A DNA stretch of 64,000 bases from Lycium barbarum (lineage: Eukaryota; Streptophyta; Magnoliopsida; Solanales; Solanaceae). Position 1 is the stretch's first letter. Each line of letters begins with the position of its first letter. The stretch covers positions 66,993,800-67,057,799 of the forward strand of contig NC_083341.1 of assembly GCF_019175385.1 (NCBI RefSeq), given 5' to 3'. Of the stretch, positions 35,688 through 46,892 are shown piece after piece. A model generated the notes under the pieces. The model saw only the letters and a program-made list of their open reading frames with translations, was not told the origin of the DNA and did no database searches. The position numbers were made by a program, and so were the translations under genes.

Positions 35688-36280
35688 CTATTGTGCTTAA
35701 GGCATTGGATTGTCCCTATCGCGTCTCGCCTACGCCCATTACGAGCGAAGAAATGATGATCAAGTTTTGAAGCAAAGGGATAGTCAGTATTTGCTTTGAC
35801 AGGTTGCCACCACGTGCTCTGGTCTTTCCACACAAGAGGTGCCCTTATCAGCGGGATCAGGCAGGGAACACCATAAATGAATGCTTGGCCTTCAAAAAGA
35901 GACTCATCAAGCTAATAGATGAGAAAAGCATCACCAAGATATGGGACCCGTATTCACTTTTGGTCCATGACAACCTCACCCCAACTGAAGGGATTACACT
36001 GAATACTCATATTTGGAGTTATGACTTTACAGTATTTAAGGGCTCTTACGCCAGCATCTTCCAAAAGTTGGTCAGCATCGGAAAGATTAGACCCATCAGA
36101 ACCAGAAGGGCTCAAACTGAAGGAGTCGGCCACTGCAAAATGTTTCTATACCATTCAAGAGCTTTGGGGCACGACATAGAAGAGTGCGATGCATTCAAGT
36201 TTAAGTGGAGAATTTCGTCCACAAAGGCGCCATTTGGTTGGTGCTTCCATCTCAGTATTAAGATTTGGGGCCTTTAGGGC
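35688..36280 (+). pseudogene. Tat/Ogre-like pre-gag region with two zinc-knuckle-like motifs
   Basis: This continues the Tat element after element D. The opening bases continue the frame cut at 16230 (LKALDCPYRVSP), then a stop. A 157-codon frame (35804-36277) contains CPYQRDQAGNTINEC followed by LAFKKRLIKLIDEK, and later CKMFLYHSRALGHDIEEC followed by DAFK. These resemble the Cys/His-GH-Cys motif plus helix seen in Tat-lineage gag proteins. That it lies upstream of a second gag-like ORF is consistent with an Ogre-type extra ORF. Function is not known. Confidence 0.5.
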
Positions 36281-36828
36281 CAGAAAAAGGTTGAACGGAC
36301 AAACTACCTGTTGACCACAAAAGAAAGGTCACCTTTTGGGTGGTTTTAAGGGGAGCCCATTTTTTGTACTTAATATGGATCTGTCCCCCTCCCCCCCCCC
36401 CCCCCCCCCCCCCCCGCCAATGTTATGTAAACAGAATTGTGCCGACCTGATGTCCCAAGGAGGGATATGCAGGAAGCCCCTATCGGGCCTAGTCACGGGT
36501 AGGTTTTAAGGTGGGGAGTCTTCTTATCTTTTGTAAATCGAACTACGCAAGGGCCGAACTTCTCGTAGAGGGATACGTAAGCAGTCTACATAAGACTCAA
36601 TCCCTATATATTATAAATATTATATTCCCCTCACTCAACAAAACCCAAGTACCCAAGACCCGGTACAAGAGATTAGTTGAGCATTTAAATCAAACATATG
36701 AGTATTTATGTGCTAAGTGTTTTAAACTGCCATCTATATGTGATATCTTGATTTTCATTTCATTATTTGATGGACTAACTCTGTTTTCCTTTGAGTTATT
36801 CTTTTCTTATAGAAAGAGAGGTTGATTC
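36281..36828 (+). other. Untranslated stretch between Tat pre-gag and gag regions
   Basis: No domain is recognisable. It contains a 25-base C run (36391-36415) and an AT-rich segment at 36600-36625. The annotated-looking frame at 36511-36825 has no known motif. Confidence 0.5.
36391..36415 (+). repeat. Homopolymer run of 25 C
   Basis: An uninterrupted C25 follows CCCCCT. The opposite strand is G-rich and could form stacked-G structures. The length may not be reliably assembled. Confidence 0.9.
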
Positions 36829-38517
36829 GTGTTCAAACTGGCATACTTCACAAGATCCAAAGCTGCAATAGCATCCTTATCCCTACAAGATAGAGGCAAA
36901 GAAAAAATGACTGGTACTTTTGAGAATGAGACTACCCCTACTGACATTTCTCTCAGAGAATCGCCTCTGCGTGAATTGTCTGAGTCGTCACCTAATAAAG
37001 ACGTCATGAAAATGATGTTTGAGAAAATCGCCCATCTTCAAGAGGAAGTGGCGCGAAACAAAGCTGCTAATGCCGCCCGAGAGGCCCCTGCTGAAGAAAG
37101 AAGGCCTCCACCGTTTTTTCCATCTTTGAATTCACCATTACCCAATCACTTCCCCACCCGGTCCGTTATAACCACCATGCCATTTACCCCAATCGATGGG
37201 CACATTGGTGCCTTGAACCACACCCTACCACCACTTAACACTAACCAATTTCCTGAAACTGCTCACTCTATCCCCTCTTACCCAACACCACAAAATACCA
37301 ATCCCTCCATCACTGTACAACCAAGCGTCATTTCGCTACCAACCAACAAAAGCACCCCTATTCCCCGAACTCGCCCTGCAGTTTCTTTCCACACACCTGT
37401 CACAACAGGCACATTTTCGCCCGATCAAGAAATCGATCACTACGAGGAGATGGAAAAGTCATGGAAAGCTGAGCAGAAAAAACAGGAAGAAAGGATTGAG
37501 CAGAAAATGACTGCAATGTTGGAACGGTCCATGAGATCTACCCTCACTGGCACAGGCCTGAGTTATGACGATTTGTGTATGTATCCAAATTTAGATTTAC
37601 CTAAGGGCTTCAAGGTGCCACGATTTGAGGTATTTAATGGGACAGGCAATCCTAAAGCGCATCGACGGGCCTACTGTGACCAATTGGTCGCTGTCCGAGA
37701 CAACCAAGCGCTCATTATGAGGTTGTTCTGCTGAAGTTTGATCGGAAAGATGTCAGAATGGTTCACACGGCAAGACATACACCGTTAGATCACATGGGAA
37801 GACATGGCTGCGACTTTCATGAAAAGGTTTCTCTTTAACATAGAGACGGTACCGGATAGATACTATTTGGAAAAAGTGAAACACAAGTCCACCGAAAATT
37901 TTCACTCGTATGCGAGTAGGTAGAGAACAAAGGCCGCCCGGGTACAACCCCCTATGGGCGAAAAGGAACTTGTGTCGGTTTTCATCCGCTCACAAGTAAC
38001 AGACTTCTATGATAGAATGCTCTCAATGGCAGGAAGACCTTTGTCTGAATTGGTCAAAATGGGCGAGGCCATAGAAGATGGTCTCAAGACTGGCCGAATC
38101 ATAAGTATGACCTGGAAATCCACTGGTTCAAGCTCAACCGAGTTCATGCGCAAGAAGAAGGAAGACATGGCTAGCATATCCCACACTCCTAACCCAAAAC
38201 CAAAAGAAGGGAAGATTTTCCAATGGAGGCATATGCTTCGCCTCCCTCAAATACCTACATTCCCACCCCTTACAACACGGTGCCCGTATATTACGTGCAG
38301 CCGACCTTCCAATCACCACCCCCAAATTACTAAGCTCCACAAAGTACCTTCCAATCACCTCCCCCGAACTACGAAGCTCAATAGCCAAATTATGAAACTC
38401 CCCCACCCGTTTATCGCACTCCATAAAATAACCAACCCAATGCTTACTAAAATCAACCACATAACGCATCGTGTCAGAATTTTGAAAAGAAACCACCTCG
38501 GGTATTCACCCCACTGA
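36829..38517 (+). pseudogene. gag: Tat/Ogre-lineage gag, frameshifted
   Basis: A first frame (36829-37734, 301 codons) has a basic start, a short coiled coil (EKIAHLQEEVARNK), a long Pro/Thr/Asn-rich region and the capsid signature LSYDDLCMYPNLDLPKGFKV with FEVFNGTGNPKAH. It ends in TGA. Capsid sequence continues in other frames at 37745-37930 (SEWFTRQD, then YYLEKVKHKSTENFHSY) and in the frame from 37954 (VSVFIRSQVTDFYDRML, GRPLSELVKMGEAIEDG). The signature matches Tat-lineage gag as I know it. Several stops and shifts make it non-functional. The upstream bases TTGATTCGTG give no ATG in frame, so the start is uncertain. Confidence 0.8.
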
Positions 38518-39088
38518 TGGAATCTCGGACTGATTTATTCAAAAAATTAAGTGTAGCTGGGATGATCTAAACGCTTCCCCCAAAACTCGTCAACCCAAAA
38601 AACTAGTTTTACCTAGCTGACCAGACCTGTGCCTACCATTCCAATGGCATAGGACACAGTACTAAAGATTGCATTAATCTCAAGTACAAAATACAGAACC
38701 TGATTGACCGAAAGGAAATTGTGCTCCAAACGGCCCCTCCAAATGTAAACACTAAACCTTTGCCAAACCATGCCAACAATGTGATTCACATGATTGAGAG
38801 GGAGGATGACTGGGCCACAGGAAGACCCACAATTCGCGATACTGTGAAAGAACTTAAGCGCACAGTAGTGTCATTGTCTTTGCAAGAACGCCCGCGATTC
38901 AAAGTATTAATCCCTTCACCAATGACAGCGCATAGAGTTCGTAGTCTAAGTTGTTGCCGCACATGGCATTACAAGGTCAGGGAGATGCTACACTCCCTAA
39001 GACCCGGCCCAAGGGCACCCTAGAGGGAGGGACATCAGAAAAGGAATATCATCGAGGGTGAAGCTGAAGATTTCTAGCGCCAAATGCA
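38518..39088 (+). pseudogene. gag: Tat/Ogre gag C-terminus with zinc-knuckle-like motif
   Basis: Around 38620-38700 the plus strand gives CAYHSNGIGHSTKDC, then a helix NLKYKIQNLIDRKEI, the Tat-style knuckle and its trailing helix. A 100-codon frame (38721-39023) continues with NVIHMIEREDDW. Sequence then stops being Tat-like at 39088, where a solo LTR is inserted. Confidence 0.65.
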
Positions 39089-40745
39089 TGTTATACCCCG
39101 TATTTTTATACGTCGAGTTATTTCGCAAGAGAATCGACTCAAGTTAAAAGACGGGATCATTCTCGGACACGGAATAGAAACCCTTAATTTTCAATTTCTA
39201 AATTAGAACTAATTGTTTATAAATTTTATTTAGTATAAAGAAAAAAAATATATTATTATTGGAGATTAGGAATTAATTAATTTTGATTATATTATTAAGT
39301 GGGAATTAGTAATTAATTAAATTTATTAAAGTTAATTACCTTGGTGGGCCCCACCAGATTTTTAATTAAAAAAAAAGAAAAACAAATCACAAATGGATGA
39401 CACATAAGGGAGGCACGTGTAGGGCCTAGGAAAGGCATATATATAGCATCAAAATGACTCTTAAGTCATTGCTTTCAACATTTACAAAACAAGAACAAAA
39501 AAAAACAAAGAAGAGAGCTTGAAGCTCTCGGCCATGGCTGTTTAGCCGAGCAAGATACGAAAAAAAAATTAGATTTCAAGTGTGATTAATACCTCAAGGT
39601 GTTGTAATTATTCAAGTGATTGGCAAGGTTAAGGAGCCGAGTTTATTAAGGTAAGATTTGATCTTTTTAAGCACGTTTTGGAGCTGATTAAACTTGTATA
39701 AATTGGTAAATGTGTGATGAATGTAAGAAGTTGTAGATGTTGATGTTGAAATGTAAATTGAGCCGTGTAGGGGGGCTGCTTTAACTGGACATGGTAAATT
39801 GATTTTTAAGTGACAATATGGTTGTTGTTATCATAAATTATATGGTGAAAGAATGAAGGAATTAGATATAAGGTTAAAGTTGTGTTGATATGATCATGTT
39901 GTTATCCTTGTGGAATTGAAAGAATTGAAGATATGATTATGTCCATAGGTTGTTGTTGGTGTTTCTGTGTTAACAGGAGGGTAATTGGAAATTCGGGTTA
40001 AGCGAATATATAGGGGAAATGCTGCCCGATTTTCGTTAAGTCTTTAACTAATAGGAAACCCTAAACGAGGTTGTGTAAGCTAAAGGATAAGTCCTATAAA
40101 CAATGGGCTATAGATTTGTGAACTAGAAAGTATAGCTACTAACGATAACGTTACTCTTATATTAAATAGGCTAAAAGAGCGACGAGGTGAACAGATTTAC
40201 GAATAGTCGCTAGCAGGTATGTAAAGCTATCCCTTCTTTCTTTTGGCATGTCTTAGATCTAAGTGATGAATGATATGAACTTTGGGGTAACTCTATTCAT
40301 AAGTTCCGAATGTGATTTATAATACTTATTCACTTCTTAGTGTTAGAACTCTCAAGTGATTGAGCCCCCATCTTCAGTTTCCTATACGTTGGATAATAGT
40401 CGATATATATATAAGCTCTTATTTCTAGAAACTCTACGATAACGGATGTCCTTGACTTCTATAAGCTGTTTCACACTATATTGACATATGTCTATGGCTC
40501 CTAAGGCTCTTTTGATATGATCCATAATGACATTCGAGGGATACTTGATATGATTGTCGCTATTGATACTCAGGTGTTAATCCCTTCTTCTTATTCTGTT
40601 TGTGTCTTGATAATGTTTTAAATTGCATATGGTTTCTCACTACTCTGCTCGTGCATGCCTCAATATGTCTTTCATCGAGTCCCGGGCCGGGTATGTTATC
40701 GTGCACAGTTTCACTACATTGTTCACCGAGTCCCTCACTAGAGGG

Positions 40746-40755
40746 CCGGGTACTG

Positions 40756-40796
<41 letters not shown>

Positions 40797-40797
40797 G
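40746..40797 (+). repeat. TA-rich microsatellite in the solo LTR
   Basis: TATATATA runs separated by one GTA interruption, flanked by two copies of TCACCGAGTCCCTCACTAGAG-type words (near 40724 and 40858). The neighbouring frames of alternating Ile/Tyr are microsatellite artefacts. Confidence 0.85.
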
Positions 40798-41352
40798 GTG
40801 ATATGATGATATGATGACATGTTATGGTGGCCAAGAGGGCATATGATGACTTTATTCACCGAGTCCCTCACTAGAGGGCCGGGTACGGTATATATGTATA
40901 TGATATATGATATTGACATGCATGATTTATGTTTCAAAGGCAAGTGTTTTGGTATTCTGGACATTGTACTTGTTTCCTGTACTCCTTATTTCGGTTATGA
41001 TCCTTTTTACTGTATTTCGTGCTTTATATACTCAGTACATATTCCGTACTGACCCCCTTTCTTCGGGGGGCTGCGTTTCATGCCCGCATGTACAGATCCT
41101 CGCTTTGGTAATCCGCCAGCTTAGAATTCCCTTTCTGCTGTCTTGGAGAGCTCCGTCGTTCCGGAGCCTAGATTTTGGTACAGACTTCCTGATATGTATA
41201 TATATATATATGTTTTTGTCCAGGGGTACGACGGGGCCCTGTCCCGTCATATGTTACTGTTGATGCTCTTAGAGGTCTGTAGACATGTATGTGGGTTCTA
41301 TTCAGATATGGTTAGTTGTGTCTGTATGGTTATTATGGATGTTCTGTCGCTG

Positions 41353-41545
41353 TAGCAGCCTTGCCGGCTTGCATATATTGTCATATTGTTGTAGCAGCCT
41401 TGTCGGTTTGCTTGTATTATCGCTTCGTAGTAGCAGCCTTGTCGGCTTGCGTAATGTTTTGATGTCTAGTGCCAACCTTGTCGGCTTGCGTAGAATAATA
41501 ACATGTACAGTGGCAGCCTCGTCGGCTTGCGTATGTAAATACGAT
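41353..41545 (+). repeat. Five-copy interspaced repeat GCAGCCTTGTCGGCTTGC
   Basis: Five 18-21-bp copies with variable 25-30-bp spacers. A single related copy is in the LTR at 324-346 (GTAGCAGCCTAGCTGGCTTGC), so the array expanded from an ancestral single unit. Confidence 0.85.
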
Positions 41546-41653
41546 TCGATGTAATTAGTTGAGAGCCTATAGTATCGGCCCGATAATGTTGACAGGTACG
41601 TATAGGTGTCCAGCTCGGGCACTAGTCATGGCCCACGGGGCTGGGTCGTGACA

Positions 41654-42600
41654 ATGAAGCCAAGGGAATGCTCCATTGTGGAGCACTTGAAGAAAACAGC
41701 AGCCCAAATCTCAGTACTGGCATTGTTGCAAAGTTCACCTCAACACCACTTGGCTTTAATGAAGGTGTAGGAGGAAGTTCACATCCTAGCTGGGACAAAT
41801 AGTTAAAATCTAGCCGAAATGGTTAATCATATTATGGAGGAACATCAAATCACCTTCACAGAGAAGGAGTTGCCCAAAGAAGGCATAAATCACAACAAGG
41901 CGCAGCAGATCATTATACTGTGCTGCAACAAGGTGGTAACCCAAGTATTAATTGACAACGGGGCAGGCATCAACATTTGTCCCCAGTCTACCCTAACTCA
42001 GCTGGGATATGACCTTGGAAAGGTTCGTTAGAGCCACGCTAACATAAGAGCGTTCGGCAGAGGACGTTGTGATGCCATTGGGGCGGTCAACCTGGACATC
42101 CAAATAGGTCCAGCCGAATTCACCACTATATTTCAAGTCATGGAAATACCCACCAATTAGAATTTGCTGCTAGGAAGGCCATGGATCCACATGGCAGGAG
42201 CAGTACTATCCTCGCTCCATCAATCTATAAAATTTATCTGGGAAAGGGAAGAAGTGGTGATCCACGGAGAAGACAACATGCCCAATTACCCAGATAACTC
42301 TATACCCGTCATTGAAGTTGCGCCTAGAGGAACAAATTTTCATGTCATGGAGTTAGTGGGAGCAGCCCACAAGATAGATTCCCTAGAAGCTCCCATGCCG
42401 GTAGTTTACAAAATGATTGCTTCTACTATGCTCCTAATGGGTTTGAACCCGGGAAGGGTCTGGGAAAGAACCTGCAAGGCATCACTGAGCCAATTCCCAT
42501 TCTGCAAGATAATTTTCATTTCGGACTTAGTTACGCCCCAACAGAAGAAGAGATACCTACCAAAAAAGACAAGAGGTTGCAGATCTTAGCAAACCCATTC
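41654..42600 (+). pseudogene. pol: Tat/Ogre aspartic protease region
   Basis: A frame from 41819 carries ITFTEKELPKEGINHNKAQ and the catalytic Asp in LIDNGAGINICP (residue 46), ending in TAG at 42029. After the stop, IRAFGRGRCDAIG and the flap-like LLLGRPWIHMAGAVLSSLHQ continue (frame from 42164). This is the Tat-type retropepsin, which cleaves the polyprotein. Ala-Gly has replaced the usual Gly-Ser after the catalytic triad, which together with the stops suggests loss of activity. Confidence 0.8.
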
Positions 42601-42756
42601 CAAACCTATACCAGTCATTTCCTAATCGAATGCCTATGCCCGGAGATGCTGACATTGAAGAAGGGATAGGGATGCTGTTCCAAGAAGAAGACTGCTTCAT
42701 GATTTTGGAAGAGTGTTCTGAAGCGCCCACCATCAGAAAGGAAGAACCGGGCGAGT

Positions 42757-43047
42757 AGCTATCCAACTGTACCTCTACCCTGCTACTAGCTCTTCGGTAC
42801 AGAAAGATGAATTTATTTTAAAAAAATAGGGAGGATCGATCGAGGCCCGATGACTCCCCTTTTAACACTTGCATAGCTCATAGTGTTTTCAAAAATGGAA
42901 ATGGCTTAATATGGATCAAAGACAGGACCACATTTTGTTCTTCTGATTAATGCAAATCAATGAAAGCCTCGGTTTATCAAAACTGTTTTATTTACTTATT
43001 TTTTGTACGCATGTTTTATACTAACATATTTTGCCTTGAATTTTCAG
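42757..43047 (+). other. Candidate Ogre-type intron between protease and RT
   Basis: The stretch is stop-rich and U-rich between two Tat coding regions. It ends in TTGAATTTTCAG at 43047, and a reading frame opens exactly there (NKNNKATLNVMTCCETNES) and runs to 43142. Ogre/Tat elements are known for an intron at this place. The donor is not certain; the start given is where protease-side coding sequence ends. Confidence 0.5.
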
Positions 43048-44144
43048 TAATAAAAACAATAAAGCTACCTTAAATGTCATGACATGTTGCGAAACAAATG
43101 AGTCGGGCAACATAGAGGAAGAAGAGTGCAGGGAATACGATTAGACCACAATGCTACCCGAGGGTCTCGCGGAAGAAGTAGAGCAACTAGAGAATGAGCA
43201 GAAACCAAATATGGATGAAACAGAAGCCATAATCTAGGTGATGAAGAGAATGTCAAAGAGACAAGGATAAATGTGCACCTAGAGGCGCCTTTAAAAGAAG
43301 AATTGATAAGTTTACTAAGGGAGTACGTGGATATCTTCACATGGTCATACGCCGACATGCCACGACTAAGTACCAGCGTAGTATCCCACATGTTGCCCAT
43401 CAATGAGGGTTTTGTTCCAGTAAAACAAAAAACCAAGCAATTCAAATCGGATTTTAGTATCCGAATCAAAGACGAGGTGGAGAAACAGATTAAATTAGGA
43501 GTGGTGGAAGTGACCTCGTACCCCACATGGCTAGCCAACATAGTTCCGTCACCCAAAAAGGACGGCAAGATAAGAATATGCATAGATTACCGAGATCTTA
43601 ACAAAGCTAGCCCAAAGGATAATTTTCCACTCCCGAACATCCACATACTCATAGATAACTATGCCAAGCACGAACTGCAATCGTTTGTAGATTCTTTCGG
43701 CGGCTACCATCAAAATTTAATGGATAGAGAGGATGCTGAGAAAACAGCCTTCACCAACCCATGGGGAGTGTACCATTACAGGATAATGCCCTTCGGCCTC
43801 AAGAATGCCGGTACGACATACATTAGCACTGACTACCATTTTCCACGACATGATCCATAGAGAAATTGAAGTATATGTGGACGATGTCATTATCAAATCA
43901 AGAGAAAGCTCGGAGCATACCACACATTTGAGGAAATTTTTCGATAGGCTCCGAAAGTTCAACTTGAAATTGAACCTGGCTAAGTGTGCGTTCGGAGTAC
44001 CGACTGGAAAATCTGGGGTTCACAGTCAGCCGAAGGGGCATAGAGCTAGACCCAACAAAGATCAAAGCAATCCAAGAATTACCTCCTCCCCAAAATATGA
44101 AAGAAGTCATGAGTTTCCCGGGAAGGTTGAATTACGTTGGACGT
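43048..44144 (+). pseudogene. pol: Tat/Ogre reverse transcriptase, truncated by an insertion
   Basis: 43048-43270 gives an acidic linker with stops and a frameshift near 43232. The frame 43273-43860 carries YVDIFTWSYADMP, PTWLANIVPSPKKDGKIR, CIDYRDLNKASPKDNFPLP and MPFGLKNAG. A shift near 43815 leads to the frame with the catalytic YVDDVII (Asp at 43880-43885) and KCAFGVP. A third frame gives LGFTVSRRGIELDPTKIKAI and FPGRLNYVGR, ending at 44144 where a minus-strand LTR begins. FDSFGGYHQN shows the B-motif region. RNase H and integrase are not found beyond. Confidence 0.88.
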
Positions 44145-44760
44145 GTCACGGCCCTACTAGGGGGCCATGACGGGTACCCGGAGCTGACTACTGAGCACCA
44201 CTCATTATTCTATTCAACATACTCATCCTGGACACATATAATCTCCAAGGCAATATATAAATATACATAAGCCCTCAAGGCTGCCAAAAATGATATACAA
44301 GAATATACACTGATGCGTCCATAAGACAACAACTACCCACGTATCCGTATCTACGAGCCTCTACTAGAATACTGTGATATAAGCACGGGATAGGACCCCG
44401 TCGTGCCCAAATATATATATACACAAAATAATACATCAATAACTGGCACCTCCAGAATAATAGAATGCTCCTGTGTAGCTGCTGATAGACCCCTATGAAT
44501 CTGGGCCGCCTCCCTGTCTACTTGTGGGCATGAAGACAGCGTCCAAAAGAAAAGGACGTCAGTACGAAAAATGTACTGAGTATGTAAGGCATGAATAATA
44601 CTAACATAGTAAAGAAATAATGAAACATGAGGCGAAGATATAACACGTACGTCAATTTCCCCTTAAAGTGAATACTATGCCTGCTTAACTTTAAAAAAAT
44701 CACATGTATGCATATCAAATATACCATTGTCGTTAACCCGCGTCTGGGTAACTATCACAC

Positions 44761-44920
44761 GCCGTCCACTAGTGGTGTCATGTCCGGCCATCTAGGCACG
44801 GTGTTATCTTAAGCCGCCCGCCTTAGCGGTGTCATGCCCGGCCATCTAGGCACGGTGTAATCATAAGCCGCCCGCCTTAGCGGTGTCATGCCCGTCCATT
44901 TAGGCACGGTGTAATCTCAT
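44761..44920 (-). repeat. Three-copy LTR-internal repeat, 52-54 bp
   Basis: Copies start at 44761, 44813 and 44867 with GCCGYCCRCY, and share GGTGTCATG and GGCACGGTGT words. Same position in the LTR as 7381-7545. Confidence 0.85.
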
Positions 44921-46113
44921 CATCATATATTTATCATAAAACATGCATTAGGAATCAATTAAAAGCTACAATTCTATCGGGGTGATGTAAGGTCGAGAAC
45001 CCCCGTTTCTGTTATGGAGCAGTCATGATCATCATATCTCACCTTGAAGAAACTAGTTCTATAAGGTGAGTCTAGCAACAATGAATAATATCAAGGAAGC
45101 ATACAAGGATCATTAAATTCATAAGAATATCATATCGTAAACTTTGGAATCTCTAGACTTAGACTCATCATCATCATTGCCATATTCACAAAGCATCTCT
45201 TATCTTTATTTCATGAGAAGCTCTTATTAATCATAGAATCTTAGTTTCCGGAATATGAGAAAACCATAGAAAGTTAAAGGAAGTCATGCCTTAGAAAAAG
45301 AAGGGACTAGCCTCACATACCTTTTCGCCTTTCTAACTTGCTGACTAAACGCTTCCTTCCAAGTTCGTAATTCTACATTCAAGGGTATCCGTGCTAAGAT
45401 TAGATAATCGATAAGATACTCAAGCTTAAGCTAAAGCGACTAAAGGCTAATAGAAATTGGGAAGCACTTACTTTGTTTCTACAACTTTCTCCATATAATA
45501 TTACAACTCCCAAACATCAACAACACACCCACAATATCATAATAAATAAACTTTGTTAAGTTGGGCATTATTCAAGTCTTACAATTCCCTCTCAAAGTCT
45601 TCCATAACCATGGTTATCACCTAACGTCGTATTCATCCACTTATAATGCTTCTCCAACATTCTTAATATTATTTATAACAAGATTATACTCATAATATCC
45701 CAAGAATTATGGTTCATGTCAAACTACTATTCAAGAATCCCATTATTTCATAATTGAGCTCCATATTCTACCTTCTTCCCTAATCTAAGTCTTTCAACAT
45801 TCCATATTATTAATTACATGAAATGATCATAAAACTCACCTTTAATTGTGTAGGAATGGGTTTTTGATGGAATTGCCTCACTTGGAGAAAACCCTAACTT
45901 CAATTCCGAAGATATTTCTTGACTTATAGCAACCTTGAGAGCTTCCTTGCACTTGATTTCCTTGGATTAATGATGTTGATTTGCCTTGGATTTATGTTAG
46001 TGAAATGTGTTGAACCTTCTAGAGTTCTTGAGAGAAGTGGTGAAGTTGGAAAAATGAAAAATTAGAAGTGGGAACACATTTTTATACAAGGAAAATACTC
46101 TGCCCGCCGAGAG

Positions 46114-46245
46114 TTATACGGACCCTTATACGGTCCGTATAATATTATACAGTCCGTATAAGTGACTGTATTTCACCATCAGGGAAATTTCCTTTTCTGT
46201 AAGGTTATACGGACCCCTTATACGGACCGTATAAGTGGTCGTATA
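46114..46245 (-). promoter_or_regulatory. Palindromes TATACGGWCCGTATA in U3 of fragment F
   Basis: Four full or near copies lie upstream (minus strand) of the TATA-like box at 46078-46086, as in the solo LTR at 6708-9453. Confidence 0.6.
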
Positions 46246-46892
46246 ACTGCATTTTTCTGAAGTTAATCTCATCGTTTCATTTAATCTCCAATCCTTATGG
46301 AACCTTCTTAGCACTTGTTTAACACTTCGTTAACAATCTAAGGAGCGTTATAACTTTTCCTCAAGACATTATTAAATCAACATTAGCTCGGTACTTTGCA
46401 AAATCCTTCCAAAACACGACTTATACCTTGCCTTCCTCAGCGAACTTTCTTCTCTTGCCCCAAACGTCTTTTGAATCTTAATTAGAATCGCCGAGTAACC
46501 TTTCTTACTTGTAGGAAAATCATATTCATGTCACCCTGTGTTAGTCTATCCACCACATGACGACATGCAATTTTCCAAGGTGTAACACTCTTCCCCCCTT
46601 TAAAAATATTCGTCCTCGAATGTTACGTTCTTGGGGAATCCTATAGAAATTTCGCCAGAATTTCCCCTATAATATGGTGCTACCATCATGTCATAACAAC
46701 CCACGATAATAATGCCTCACAGGGCTACAACACAACAGCAAGAAAATTATGGCCACACACGACCAAAAGCATTAAAATAAAGCATCACATACCTTATGAT
46801 AACGGCGTCTCGTCTTGAATCTCTTTCGGGGGTGGAAACAATTGCGGATATTTGGAATTCATGTTTTCTTCCGCTTCCCAAGTCATTTATTC

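Larger units (their letters stand above)
39089..41653 (+). mobile_element. Solo LTR, Tekay type, 2565 bp, nested in the Tat element
   Basis: It starts TGTTATACCCCG and ends GGGTCGTGACA, with no primer site after it and Tat sequence on both sides. Flanks ATGCA (39084-39088) and ATGAA (41654-41658) are a 5-bp duplication with one mismatch. It contains a TATA-like TATATATAG (39438-39446), donor-like AAG|GTAAG (GT at 39651), second donor-like CAG|GTATGTAAAGC (near 40218), hairpin 1 (41053-41057 with 41065-41069), hairpin 2 (41230-41235 with 41243-41248) and a five-copy repeat. Confidence 0.88.
44145..46587 (-). mobile_element. 3' LTR of fragment F, 2443 bp
   Basis: On the minus strand it starts TGTTACACCTTGG and ends GGGCCGTGACA. 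It is related to the solo LTR at 6708-9453. Minus-strand landmarks are palindromes (46114-46245), TATAAAAA (about 46078-46086), donor-like AAG|GTGAGT (45835-45841), AGGTATGTGAGGCTA (near 45310-45323), a three-copy repeat (44761-44920) and hairpin 1 (stem 44541-44544 with 44554-44557). Confidence 0.88.
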
